DNA from: Candidatus Nomurabacteria bacterium
Lineage (GTDB): Bacteria > Patescibacteriota > Minisyncoccia > Phycocordibacterales > UBA9973
Reading direction: 5' to 3'
Assembly: GCA_943357245.1 (NCBI GenBank)
Contig: CALRGH010000004.1
Coordinates: 1 to 42,810, forward strand
DNA length: 42,810 bases
Shown here one piece after another: positions 22,949-31,853 of the stretch (positions are counted from its first letter, which is position 1; each line of letters starts with the position of its first letter). The notes under the pieces are model-generated. The model made no database searches. It was given only the letters and a program-made list of their open reading frames with translations, and was not told the origin of the DNA. The position numbers and the translations under genes were made by a program.

Positions 22949-23848
22949 TTATTCTTTCTTCTTTTTCTTTTGCAAACTTTCCCAGAGTACCAAAAGTGGT
23001 GATGCCAAAAATATTGACGAGTACGTTCCGAAGAACATTCCGGACGCAAGCATTAGTGCGAATATTTTAGTAGATGTCGGACCAAAGAATACAAGTGATA
23101 GAAGTACCAAGATGACGGTTGCTGAGGTGTTGATCGAGCGAGTAAATGTCTGATTGATACTATTCCCCACCGTTGCTTGGAATGTATCATACGCACGACT
23201 GCGGAGATTTTCACGAATACGATCAAAGACAACAATCGTATCAGAGACAGAAAGGCCAAGAATAGTCAGGAGTGCGACGACGAACAATGTATCTACATCT
23301 ACCGCATAGAGCTTAGACAAAATAACGAATATACCTGTCGGAATAACAACGTCATGCAACAGTGTCACGATAGCAATTAACCCATATGCCCACGAAGACA
23401 CAGGTTTTGATACGCGATGGAATGAATATGCAATATAAAAAACAATACCCAATATAACCGCTATCATTGCAATGATAGATTTGCGAGCTAATTCCTTGCC
23501 CACAGATGGACCAATGGTGGTAAAACTTTTTTCTGTAGCATCTGCATGCCCAACCTTGAGGGTAGTCAAGGCACTTTCACGTTCTGTTTGAGTGAGCGCA
23601 CGAGTTTTGATAACAAAACCAGTATCACCTACTGCTTGCACTGTTGGGCTTTCTATATTTGCACTTTTGAGTGCAGTAGCCACCTCAGCTTGTGTGGGCA
23701 CATTTGTTTGATACGTAACTTCAAGTTGTGAACCTCCCGTAAAATCTATTCCCCATCTGATGCCGAAAAAGGCAATAGACGCGACCGACAAAAGTACGAG
23801 TACGACAGAGATTGAGATGAATAGTTTTTTGTATTTGATGATAAACAT
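22949..23848 (-). CDS. secF: Protein translocase subunit SecF
   Basis: 299 aa, six membrane helices. Helix 1 is followed by the SecF signature RWGIDFTGGSQLEV (about 28-41); the periplasmic domain is short (about 40-120), and the C-terminal helices carry LGLSVSDTIVVFDRIRENLR and NTSATVILVLL, both conserved RND/SecDF blocks. With SecD it pulls exported chains across the membrane using ion flux. The start MFIIKYKKLFIS at 23848 is preferred; the 20 residues upstream translate the repeat at 23850-23887. It follows secD after a 66-nt spacer with a hairpin. Confidence 0.93.
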   Translation of the reverse strand: MFIIKYKKLFISISVVLVLLSVASIAFFGIRWGIDFTGGSQLEVTYQTNVPTQAEVATALKSANIESPTVQAVGDTGFVIKTRALTQTERESALTTLKVGHADATEKSFTTIGPSVGKELARKSIIAMIAVILGIVFYIAYSFHRVSKPVSSWAYGLIAIVTLLHDVVIPTGIFVILSKLYAVDVDTLFVVALLTILGLSVSDTIVVFDRIRENLRSRAYDTFQATVGNSINQTFTRSINTSATVILVLLSLVFFGPTSTKIFALMLASGMFFGTYSSIFLASPLLVLWESLQKKKKKE

Positions 23849-23849
23849 G

Positions 23850-23931
23850 GGTTTAGTTAGTAGATAGTAGTAAGTAGTTAGTAGAAAATACAAACAAAGA
23901 CTGCGCAAAAAACACTACGTGTTTTTTGCGC
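23850..23931. repeat. Hairpin plus CTACT word array between secD and secF
   Basis: A 13-bp perfect palindrome (GCGCAAAAAACAC 23903-23915 with 23919-23931) includes the last codons and the stop of secD; in the minus direction it is followed by spaced CTACTNACTA words (23887-23850) directly before the secF ATG. Hairpin followed by a degenerate word array is the pattern of the GCTAC elements. It may attenuate secF relative to secD. Confidence 0.55.
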
Positions 23932-25309
23932 GAGCATTAGAAAATCCACTACCAAATAAAAATGCGGTGAACTTCGTTGTTTTCTTTACATTAAGCGCAA
24001 ATAAAAATACTCGAGTGATCGTGATTGCAGATAAAAGCGCAACGAGCACACCGAGTCCGAATGCAAGCGCAAATCCTTTGATGAGTGATGTACCGAACGT
24101 ATACAAAATACACGCGGTAATAAAACTCGATGCATTTGAGTCTCGAATAGCAAACCATGCCCGCGCAAATCCTTGACGAACTGCCGTGCCAATATCTTCA
24201 CGATTTCGGCGCACTTCTTCTTTGATACGTTCAAAGATGAGTACATTCGCATCCACTGCCATACCAATAGAAATAATAAATCCTGCAATACCAGCAGCCG
24301 TGAGTGTGACAGGAATGAGTTTAAATAATGAAAGAATAATAGCTGTGTAAATACCAAGTGCAAGGACAGCAATCAATCCAGGAAGTCGATACCAAAGGAT
24401 GAGGAAGAGTGCGACAAATAGAAATCCAATAACCGCAGCGCGAGCACCTGCTTCTGTTGCTGATTGACCAAGAGCTGCACCAATTGTCTGAGTGGAGATG
24501 AGCTCAATTGGGACAGGAAGTGCGCCGGAGTTCAAACGGCCAACGAGGGTCTTTGCTTCAATTGGGGTAAATGTCCCTGTAATTGTCGCGACGCCATCTT
24601 GAATTGCTTCTTGTACGGTTGGTGTCGAAATAGGAAATCCATCCAAAAAGATCGCAATTGTCTTGCCAACATTTGCTTTGGTCATATCCGCAAAAAGCTT
24701 CGCTCCTTCTGTATTAAATTCAATCACAAGATATGGAGCACGAGTATTTGGATCAAAGGCAAGACTTGCTTGTTTTAAATACTGACCTGTAAGTTTTGTG
24801 CTGATGTAATTATTTGCAAAATCCTCTGGTGAAATGGTAATTTGTCCACCTTGTGTATCTTTTGCTGAAATTCCATTTTTAGGATTTGGGTTTTCTGTTT
24901 TAAATTCAAGTAGCGGTGTCTCACCAATCAATTTAATCGCTTGCCCAACATCAGTTACTCCTGGAAGATCTACGGTAATTCTATTCTCATTTTGGTTTGT
25001 GAATGAGGCTTGTTGTACTTGTACAAGAGGTTCTGACACACCAAACAAATTCACGCGACGTTCAATAACATCACGAAGAGAATCCATTGCAGTGCGTACA
25101 TCAGCGTCTGCAACTTTTGATATATCTGCCAAATACACGAGATGCGTGCCTCCTTTCAAATCAAGTCCTAAACGAAACGGATGTGCTTGCGTAGAAATCG
25201 TTTTTGGAATACCAGCGACCGTAATTCCAGGTTCTGATGAATACACAAAGTACGCGACAAAAATTCCCGCGAGTAATATACCAAATGCAATAAGTCGAGT
25301 TTTAATCAT
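23915..25309 (-). CDS. secD: Protein translocase subunit SecD
   Basis: 464 aa. Helix 1, then LGLDLKGGTHLVYLADI (the SecD D1 signature), a shortened periplasmic head domain (about 50-270) with VDLPGVTDVGQAIKLI, and a five-helix C-terminal bundle with AGIAGFIISIGMAVDANVLI, FERIKEE and FARAWFAIRDSN. The stop lies in a perfect 13-bp palindrome. Co-directional with secF, the normal secDF arrangement. Confidence 0.95.
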   Translation of the reverse strand: MIKTRLIAFGILLAGIFVAYFVYSSEPGITVAGIPKTISTQAHPFRLGLDLKGGTHLVYLADISKVADADVRTAMDSLRDVIERRVNLFGVSEPLVQVQQASFTNQNENRITVDLPGVTDVGQAIKLIGETPLLEFKTENPNPKNGISAKDTQGGQITISPEDFANNYISTKLTGQYLKQASLAFDPNTRAPYLVIEFNTEGAKLFADMTKANVGKTIAIFLDGFPISTPTVQEAIQDGVATITGTFTPIEAKTLVGRLNSGALPVPIELISTQTIGAALGQSATEAGARAAVIGFLFVALFLILWYRLPGLIAVLALGIYTAIILSLFKLIPVTLTAAGIAGFIISIGMAVDANVLIFERIKEEVRRNREDIGTAVRQGFARAWFAIRDSNASSFITACILYTFGTSLIKGFALAFGLGVLVALLSAITITRVFLFALNVKKTTKFTAFLFGSGFSNARAKNT

Positions 25310-25370
25310 ATGACAGAAAAATAATAGTAATCAGGACTAATGGGAGCATTGTACTTTAAACAACACGTAT

Positions 25371-25943
25371 TTACAAGCGAACCTCTGTCTGCCCATGATT
25401 GTGAAAAACCCTTATATAATATAGCCCAAATGCAATTCCCGCACCAAGTATATAGCCACCCAAAATATCAATAGGAGTGTGCACGCCCGCAATAATGCGG
25501 GCACCACCAACAAGTATAATAACTATAAAAGAAAGTACTGAAAGTCGTCGATCATGAAGTGCTGACGCTGCACCAAGCGCCATCATGCATGCGGCATGAC
25601 CTGATGGAAATGAAAATCCGGTAGCACTAAAAAGTGTTGTCACCTCTTGAAGTGCAAGAAATGGCCGTGGGTATGCAAAAAATAATTTAATAAGTGGAGC
25701 GCTGACATACGCAATAAGTCCTGAAAGACTCATGAATAAAATATCGTTTGCGACAGCGCCAACAGATGGTCGTCTGTCTTCCTTTTTTTTGATAATACCT
25801 CGCGCAAAATAAGCAAAAAGAAAAAGTACATATACTGCAGGCAAAATAATAGCGCAAAATGAAATAAAAAAATCAAGCGCCGGAAATTTCCCCGCAATGC
25901 TATTTAAAAAAAGAAATATAGAATTGTTGAGGGAGGAGATCAT
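25371..25943 (-). CDS. PAP2-family membrane phosphatase (undecaprenyl-diphosphatase-like)
   Basis: 190 aa with five to six membrane helices. The three PAP2 motifs are complete: KLFFAYPRP (KxxxxxxRP), PSGHAA (PSGH) and GGARIIAGVHTPIDILGG (SRxxxxxHxxxD type, here ARxxxGVHxxxD). BcrC-like enzymes of this family recycle undecaprenyl pyrophosphate, which fits the neighbouring rodA; lipid phosphate phosphatase is the alternative. The start MISSLNNSIF at 25943 is preferred because an extended -10 (TGT TATACT, 25951-25956) lies 7 nt before it. Confidence 0.85.
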   Translation of the reverse strand: MISSLNNSIFLFLNSIAGKFPALDFFISFCAIILPAVYVLFLFAYFARGIIKKKEDRRPSVGAVANDILFMSLSGLIAYVSAPLIKLFFAYPRPFLALQEVTTLFSATGFSFPSGHAACMMALGAASALHDRRLSVLSFIVIILVGGARIIAGVHTPIDILGGYILGAGIAFGLYYIRVFHNHGQTEVRL

Positions 25944-25965
25944 TGAATAAAGTATAACAAGAATT

Positions 25966-26060
25966 GGTAGCAAGGAACACAGAACCAGCGCAAACAAAAC
26001 TCGTATTGCTTTTCTTTTGATTTAAACCCTTGCTACATGCTACCAGCACCTTGCTACATG
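25966..26060. repeat. GCTAC word-arm element between rodA and PAP2
   Basis: Left arm GGTAGCAAGG (25966-25975); right arm AAACCCTTGCTACATGCTAC at 26024 onwards and a further TTGCTACATG. No strong central hairpin is visible. It starts 5 nt after the rodA stop, and its left arm is about 10 bp from the -10 of the PAP2 gene. Confidence 0.55.
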
Positions 26061-26064
26061 TTTG

Positions 26065-27201
26065 CTAAATGCCCAGGAACTCATTCCGCATATCTTCTTG
26101 GTGTGCGGTGCGGGCGTGTTTGCGTGCGCTCATCAAAATACCGAGACCAATAAAAAGCATAATCATGTGTGAACCACCATAACTCATAAATGGTAGTGTA
26201 ATCCCCGTCACCGGCATGAGCCCGATGTTCATGCCGATATTGATAAGTAAATGACTCGCGATCAAAATGGCAAATCCCATCGCAAAGAGAATTTCAAAGT
26301 TAGTAGAGCCAAATCGTGCCACCCGTAAAATCCGCCACAACACAATCCCGTAGAGAATAAATAAAATAATCGCGCCCACGAATCCCCATTCTTCTGCAAA
26401 TGCAGCAAAAATAAAATCTGTCTCGTATTCCGGCAAAAATTGCAATCGTGACTGTGTACCGAAGCCAATTCCCTTCCCTATAAATTGTCCGGAGCCGACA
26501 GCAATCGTAGATTGATACGCATTGTAGCCGGTGCCACGAATGTCACTCATTGGATGAATAAAGTTTATGATGCGTGCTTTTTGATATGATGCGAACACAA
26601 AAAACCAAAGCGTGCAAAATGCGACAAGTCCAATGCCGAATACCATCAAAATATGTTTTTTTGAAATACCGGAGACAAGCACCATACCAAACCATACAAA
26701 CAAAATAATAATTGCTGACCCAAAGTCTGGTTGCAAAAAAACAAGGGCAAAAGGAATAAATGCATAGAGTGCCGAAACAAAAATATGCCGAGAATGTTTG
26801 ATCTCCACATGCCGTCGGGAAAAATATTTCGCAAGCATGAGCACAACCACAAGCTTCATGACATCAGATGGCTGGAATGAAAATCCGCCAAAATCAAACC
26901 AGCTTTGTGCTCCATTAGATACCTGCCCGAGCACAAACAAAGCTGAGAGTACCAATATGGAAAATAAATACACACCGACAAGTAGCCCGGTACGTTTCCA
27001 AAACCGAATATCAATTTGTGAGACACCAAGAAAAACAATAAAACTTACCAATATCCAAATGAGTTGCTTAGTGAGCAAATTCGCACCACTATCTGAAAAT
27101 GAGTGCATTGTCACCAAACCAAATATAAGAATAGGTGCTATAGCGGCAAGTAATACCCAATCGATATTGCTGAATTGATTTCTGAGTGTCGGCGTTTGCA
27201 T
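26065..27201 (-). CDS. rodA: Rod shape-determining peptidoglycan glycosyltransferase (SEDS)
   Basis: 378 aa, ten membrane helices. SEDS family marks: GGFSFQPSDVMKL (conserved FQPSE/D), FLQPDFGSA, the large loop with SQFIGKGIGFGTQSRLQFLP then EYETDFIFAAFAEEWGF (catalytic Asp in ETDFIF), and LMPVTGITLPFMSYGGS. It polymerises lipid II together with a class B PBP. RodA is favoured over FtsW because it is outside the dcw cluster and has the typical short N-terminus. It is 10 nt downstream of the Cys-motif membrane protein gene, so the two may be cotranscribed. Confidence 0.92.
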   Translation of the reverse strand: MQTPTLRNQFSNIDWVLLAAIAPILIFGLVTMHSFSDSGANLLTKQLIWILVSFIVFLGVSQIDIRFWKRTGLLVGVYLFSILVLSALFVLGQVSNGAQSWFDFGGFSFQPSDVMKLVVVLMLAKYFSRRHVEIKHSRHIFVSALYAFIPFALVFLQPDFGSAIIILFVWFGMVLVSGISKKHILMVFGIGLVAFCTLWFFVFASYQKARIINFIHPMSDIRGTGYNAYQSTIAVGSGQFIGKGIGFGTQSRLQFLPEYETDFIFAAFAEEWGFVGAIILFILYGIVLWRILRVARFGSTNFEILFAMGFAILIASHLLINIGMNIGLMPVTGITLPFMSYGGSHMIMLFIGLGILMSARKHARTAHQEDMRNEFLGI

Positions 27202-27211
27202 AGGGACGGAA

Positions 27212-28003
27212 TTAGCGAGTTAGGGTAAATGGATTGACGCGAGGTAATACATCTTTGACACCAATTGGCATAGTGAATGGTCTCGGCCAGGTAAAGAATA
27301 CGGTCGCACTTTTATTTGCATCAAGCACATCAATATACGTCTCACTCGCGCCAACAAGTGTCCTTGCTGTGTCATAGAGCATTACCGATACTGGTACATG
27401 CGTCAGTGTATACAGCGAATTATTGGTAATGCGTGCAGTAATGCGCGCGGTTTCTCCGTTAGTAAATTCGATATTGCTAACATTCATTGATAACCCTTGT
27501 GATGCTTGCGGTGGTGTATACCAATCACCTTGATTGGTAATAGTCATTGATGCGAATTTTGGTACCTTTCCATTCACTTCAAAGCCACCGACAAAAATCG
27601 GCATGCGCGTGAGTGCAGGAATAAAAATCGTATTTGATTTTGATGCAATGAGTGTATTTGCCTCGTCATATAGTGACATGGTGTAGCTAAAATTTGGAGA
27701 CGCAAGTGCATTTCTGTTTTCAATCATCGACACTGCGCTCCAGACTTTATCGGTAACTTGAAGCGGTCGTGTCCACGTGACTTGCAGTGGTGTCACGTCG
27801 GCAATGCACATACGTGTGCATGTACCGCCGCAATCTACACCTCGTTCGCTGCCATTTTTGCGACCATCCATACATGTCTTTGTTGGAAAAATAGTACCCC
27901 AAAAAAGGAGCAAGATCGTACCAAAAATAACGACGCCTCCGCCTATCATATAGAAAAATTTTCTCCGCATACGCCATCCGGACAATGCGCCTTGGTTGAA
28001 CAT
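27212..28003 (-). CDS. Membrane protein with a CxDGxKNGxExGVDCGGxC motif
   Basis: 263 aa: one membrane helix (about 17-38), then a short Cys-rich knot with C44, C58, C62 and C66 in CMDGRKNGSERGVDCGGTC, and about 190 residues of beta-rich extracellular domain that look like two immunoglobulin-type units (for example ITARITNNSLYTLTHVPVSV). The motif occurs in many secreted bacterial proteins; two disulphides are likely. No catalytic residues seen. Upstream of rodA on the same strand, so a role at the cell surface is plausible. Confidence 0.7.
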   Translation of the reverse strand: MFNQGALSGWRMRRKFFYMIGGGVVIFGTILLLFWGTIFPTKTCMDGRKNGSERGVDCGGTCTRMCIADVTPLQVTWTRPLQVTDKVWSAVSMIENRNALASPNFSYTMSLYDEANTLIASKSNTIFIPALTRMPIFVGGFEVNGKVPKFASMTITNQGDWYTPPQASQGLSMNVSNIEFTNGETARITARITNNSLYTLTHVPVSVMLYDTARTLVGASETYIDVLDANKSATVFFTWPRPFTMPIGVKDVLPRVNPFTLTR

Positions 28004-28024
28004 TCTTGTATTGTAACAGAAAAT

Positions 28025-28050
28025 AAAAATCCGCCATATGGCGGATTTTT
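28025..28050. terminator. Terminator of the 23S-5S unit
   Basis: A perfect palindrome AAAAATCCGCCAT/ATGGCGGATTTTT (28025-28050) between the rRNA unit and the downstream gene. Confidence 0.8.
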
Positions 28051-28062
28051 ATTTTTCAAGTG

Positions 28063-28084
28063 CTTAGTGTTGGCGACAACCTAC
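28063..28084 (-). repeat. Duplicated 3' end of 5S rRNA
   Basis: These 22 nt match the 3' end of 5S (28161-28182) at 21 positions, 98 bp away. A G/C-rich hairpin (28084-28121, GTAGC arms) lies between. On the other side of 5S, at about 28350-28359, CACCAACAC can pair with the duplicated copy (GTGTTGG), so the outer pieces look like a second helix I of 5S. Confidence 0.65.
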
Positions 28085-28161
28085 CCCAGTAGCGAAGCTC
28101 GCGGACTCGCTTGCTACGGGGCATGCTTTTCCTATTGGAGTATTGTTTTCGATTTCATTAC

Positions 28162-28280
28162 TTAGTCTTGGCGACAACCTACTTTTCCCAAAATATTGAG
28201 TATCATCGGCTCATAGAGGCTTAACTGCTTTGTTCGGAATGGAGAAAGGTGTTTCCCTCCTGACATATCACCAAGACTAA
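28162..28280 (-). rRNA. rrf: 5S ribosomal RNA
   Basis: About 119 nt on the minus strand. It contains GGAGGGAAACACC, CCATTCCGAACA, the AGTTAAGCC block, CCGATGATACT and the closing GTAGGTTGTCGCCAAGACT that pairs with AGTCTTGGTGATATG at the 5' end. Flanking 28151-28160 and 28282-28291 extend helix I to a 20-bp stem suited to RNase III-type processing. Confidence 0.93.
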
Positions 28281-28401
28281 ATAATGAAATCTAGACAAAC
28301 TTGTCCCGTAGGATCCAATTCCTATTGGATTCCTTCGGGATCACCAACACCAAACACTCGAACGTGTTTTGGCGTCATTATTAAAGAAAGAGTAAATGGT
28401 A

Positions 28402-28487
28402 CAAAAGTTATCAAGTTGAAAGTTATCAAGTTATAAAGAAAATACAAATGCATTTCACTTTATGACTTTACAAACTTTATGGACTTT
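28402..28487. repeat. AT-rich word-arm palindrome A (23S-5S spacer)
   Basis: Left arm of AAGTTATCAAGTT/AAGTTATAAAG words, centre GAAAATACAAATGCAT, right arm of ACTTTATGACTTTACAAACT words. One of four copies in the rRNA unit. The rest of the 5S-23S spacer (28291-28401) holds two GC-richer hairpins. Confidence 0.7.
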
Positions 28488-28980
28488 ATAACTGAATTAT
28501 TTAAGACTGTACAACATTGCTTGCGCAATTTGTATACGTCATTTTCACAGTTCCTAATAGGAATCGGGCAATTAGTACGTCTCGGCTGAGTACATTACTG
28601 TACGTACACCTAACGCCTATCAACGTAATCATCTCTTACGGCCCTCAAACGATATCTAATCTTGAAGGTGGCTTCCCTCTTAGATGCTTTCAGAGGTTAT
28701 CCATTCCCGACGTAGCTACCCTGCGGTCTATTTGGCAATAGAGCAGGTACACCAGAGGTCAGTTCACTCCGGTCCTCTCGTACTAGGAGCGAGTCTTCTC
28801 AAATATCAACGCCTGCAGTAGATAGGAGACCAACCTGTCTCACGCAATGGGACAGCTTATAGCTTTTAGCTTCTAGCTGCTAGTTCTAAATCTACATTAG
28901 AACTCTTGGATTACTCCAAGGATCGGACTGTAACATCATCTTTTGCAAGATGGCTAACATTCAGTCTCTACGGGCGAGTA

Positions 28981-29056
28981 AGTTAAAAGTTTGTAAAGTT
29001 ATAAAGTTAAAAGTACGAATACTTTATAAACTTGATAACTTGCTACTTTATAACTT
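28981..29056. repeat. AT-rich word-arm palindrome B (P6 loop of the L2593 intron)
   Basis: Arms of AAGTTTGTAAAGTTATAAAG and ACTTTATAAACTTGATAACT words around GTACGAATAC. It lies between P4' and the P7 strand of the intron, where P6 belongs. Confidence 0.7.
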
Positions 29057-29273
29057 CTTTTCCCTCGGTATTGTCCTTCATTTGCATGAATAGGATTTCA
29101 CCGAAATTAGTTAGCTGTACACACAATATTGCTACTGTGTGCCGCCGTGTGTGCACATACTGTGCACGTGGTTGTTCATCAGACTGATTCTTGTTTTACA
29201 CAAGAATCACATAACAGATTTTTCTTTTTAATAAAAGAAATAAAACTTCGATGGTTCAAACGGGTACAGAAGT

Positions 29274-29359
29274 CAAAAGTTCATCAAGTTATAAAGTTAT
29301 AAAGAAAATACAAATTGCATCTTACTTTACAAACTTTACAAACTTTCTACTTTATAACT
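29274..29359. repeat. AT-rich word-arm palindrome C (P1 loop of the L2593 intron)
   Basis: Same family as the 28402 copy, sharing the centre AAAGAAAATACAAA-TGCAT. It lies between the 5' splice site and the internal guide sequence, so it would extend the P1 loop without touching the core. Confidence 0.7.
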
Positions 29360-30027
29360 CCTATACGGTTTGAACCCAGCTCGCGTACCTTTTTAAATGG
29401 CGAACAGCCATACCTTTGGGACCTTCTCCAGCCCCAGGATAAGGTGAGCCGACATCGAGGTGCCGAACTCCGCCGTCGATATGAACTCTTAGGCGGAACT
29501 AGCCTGTTATCCCCGGAGTAGCTTCTATCCGTTAATCTTCGACCGCATCTAATGCGAATCATCGGTTCACTAGGTTCTGCTTTCGCACCTGCTCGAGATG
29601 TACCTCTTACAGTCAAGCCAGCTTGTGCCCTTACACTATCGGCACGATTTCCATTCGCGCCTAGCTGACCTTAATAAACTCCTCCGTTACTTTTTGGGAG
29701 GATACCGCCCCAGTCAAACTACCTACCAGATACTGTTTCTGTACGTTTTTGCCGTACGGATTAGAACATGCCTTCAAAAAGAATGGTATTTCACTGACGA
29801 GTATTACAAAACCAAGATCTTGCACATAACCTCTCCCATCTATTCTACGCAGTGTAAAAACATGCTCAATATCAAGCTGTAGTAAAGCTTCCGGGGTCTT
29901 TTCGTCTATCTGCAGGTAACCGGCATCTTCACCGGTACTGTATTTTCACCGAGCTGGTCCTCGAGACAGTTCTCCAGTCATTACACCATTCGTGCGCGTC
30001 GGAACTTACCCGACAAGGTACTTCGCT

Positions 30028-30327
30028 CTTCTGTACCTAAACAAGAAGGACTCTATCTTCACCCTCTGAAGTTATAAAGTGGAAAGTTATAAAGTTTATA
30101 AAGTAGATGCATTTTGCAGTTACTTTCAACTTGATAACTTTACGAACTTTTGACTTAGTTTGGGTGCATGGCGCTGGTCTCTCGATAGCCATGTTTGGAC
30201 TCTTACTATATTTCTATAATAAAAGGTAGCTTTTGGTTTGATGTAATTTCACTATTTTAGTCAACAATTTATCTTTTTCTATAATCGGTCCTAGTCCTTC
30301 TGGAATCTTCGTAAAGAAAATTCCAGA
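30028..30327 (-). ncRNA. Probable self-splicing intron near the L1931 site of 23S rRNA
   Basis: A 300-nt interruption of the universally conserved CCTAAGGT|AGCGAA block: 5' exon CGGTCCTAAGGT ends in U, and the insert ends in G before AGCGAAG. GGTCCTA of the exon pairs with TAGGACC in the insert, followed by an 8-bp stem TCTGGAAT/ATTCCAGA. GAAGATAGAGTCC near the 3' end resembles the group I S element, and CACCC/GGGTG could be P8, with palindrome D in its loop. I could not find a good P7 partner, so the group I class is less certain than for the first intron. No ORF. Confidence 0.6.
30067..30154. repeat. AT-rich word-arm palindrome D (inside the second 23S intron)
   Basis: Left arm AAGTTATAAAGTGGAAAGTT and repeats, centre GTAGATGCATTTTGCAG (the inverted form of the centre in copies A and C), right arm CAACTTGATAACTTTACGAA. 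Confidence 0.7.
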
Positions 30328-30362
<35 letters not shown>

Positions 30363-31203
30363 TAGGGCTTGTATTAACCAGCTTGATATAATCGCACCAT
30401 CAATAATTAACCTTCTAGCATTGGTCAGGTGTCACCCCCTATACATACTCTTACGAGTTCGCAGGGAGCTGTGTTTTTGATAAACAGTTGCCAGAGATAC
30501 TTTCGCTGCGGCCATTTTAATAAATTAAAATGGCAAGCCTTATCCCGAAGTTACGGCTGCTTTTTTGCCGAGTTCCTTGAGGACCACTCACTCGTTCGCC
30601 TTGGTCTACTCGACCTGATCACCTGTGTCGGTTTGCGGTACGGATTCACATATATTAAGCTTAGAAACTTTTCTAGGAAGCGTGCTTTGTAAAATTACCA
30701 GTGGCGAACCACCAACTTTTCGCTCTGCTTGCATGTTGTCTATTACGACCAGCATCCGGATTTTCCTGGACACCACACTCACTCACGAACTCCAATCCAA
30801 TAAGGAGCTCTACATACTACCCTCCGTCATCTCATCGCATATATATGAAGTCATGGAATATTAACCATGTGTCCATCAGGTGCGGCTTTCGCCATCCCCT
30901 TAGGACCGACTAACCCTGAGCTGATTATCATAGCTCAGGAAACCTTGATCTTTCGGCGGAGGGGGCTCTCACCCCTCTTGCGGTTACTTGTGCCAACATT
31001 CTTACTTCGACACGCTCCACGGTGGGTTACCCCTTCCGCTTCAACGCAGAGTCGAATACTCTCCTACCGCTGCTCACATCGCGATGGACACGAAAATTTT
31101 TTCATGCGCATTGCGATGTGAACAGCCCTCAATTTCGGTACTACGTTTTAGCCCCGATTATTTGCGGTGCGAAATCTCTTGATGAGTGAGCTGTTACGCT
31201 TTC

Positions 31204-31235
<32 letters not shown>

Positions 31236-31808
31236 TCATTGTCGAAGAAATATCACCTCCTTGATTTGCACTTAACGTAGATTTTGGGACCTTAATTTGA
31301 GATCTGGGCTGTTTCCCTTTTGACGAGTGGAGCTTCGCCCCCACCGTCTGACTGCTATGTTATAACCTCTGGTATTCGGAGTTTGATAGATGTCGCGAGA
31401 TTGCTCCCTGTCGAAATCTTCCAGTGCTCTACCCCCAAAGGGATCACATAACGCTAGTCCTAAAACTATTTCGGAGAGAACCAGCTATTACCAAGTTCGA
31501 TAAGCTTTTCACTCCAACCCACAAGTCATCCGGAGACGTTGAACGATCTATCGGTTCGGTCCTCCATCACTCTTTCGAGCAACTTCAACCTGCTCATGGG
31601 TAGCTCACTTGGCTTCGGGTCTGATGAATACTACTTGTCGCGCTATTAACACTTGGTTTCCCTTCGGCTCCAGTCGTTTACAGACCTTAGCCTTGCAGTA
31701 TGCATCAACTCGTTGGCTCATTCTTCAATAGGCACGCAGTACAGGTCGCAAGCGACCTGATCTACTCCTTGTAAACATATGGTTTCAGATCTATTTCACT
31801 CCCTTCTC

Positions 31809-31853
<45 letters not shown>

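Larger units (their letters stand above)
28845..29364 (-). ncRNA. Group I intron at the L2593 (I-CreI) site of 23S rRNA
   Basis: It splits helix 93: 5' exon ...TTCAAACCGT, 3' exon CGTGAGACAGGTT. The 5' exon ends in U and the intron ends in G, as group I requires. P1: GGTTCAAAC pairs with GTTTGAACC in the intron. P4-P5: TCGGT-GAAA-TCCT...AGGA-CAAT-ACCGA (29064-29104). P7: AGACTGA (28961-28967) with ACAGTCC (28925-28931). It is 520 nt long with no homing endonuclease ORF. Two AT-rich palindromes sit in the P1 and P6 loops and a GCTT/TAGC word array in the P9 region (28854-28884). Confidence 0.82.

Noticed and set aside
28844-29365. Homing endonuclease in the L2593 intron
   Set aside because: No sense-strand ORF of useful length and no LAGLIDADG or HNH motif in the 520 nt.
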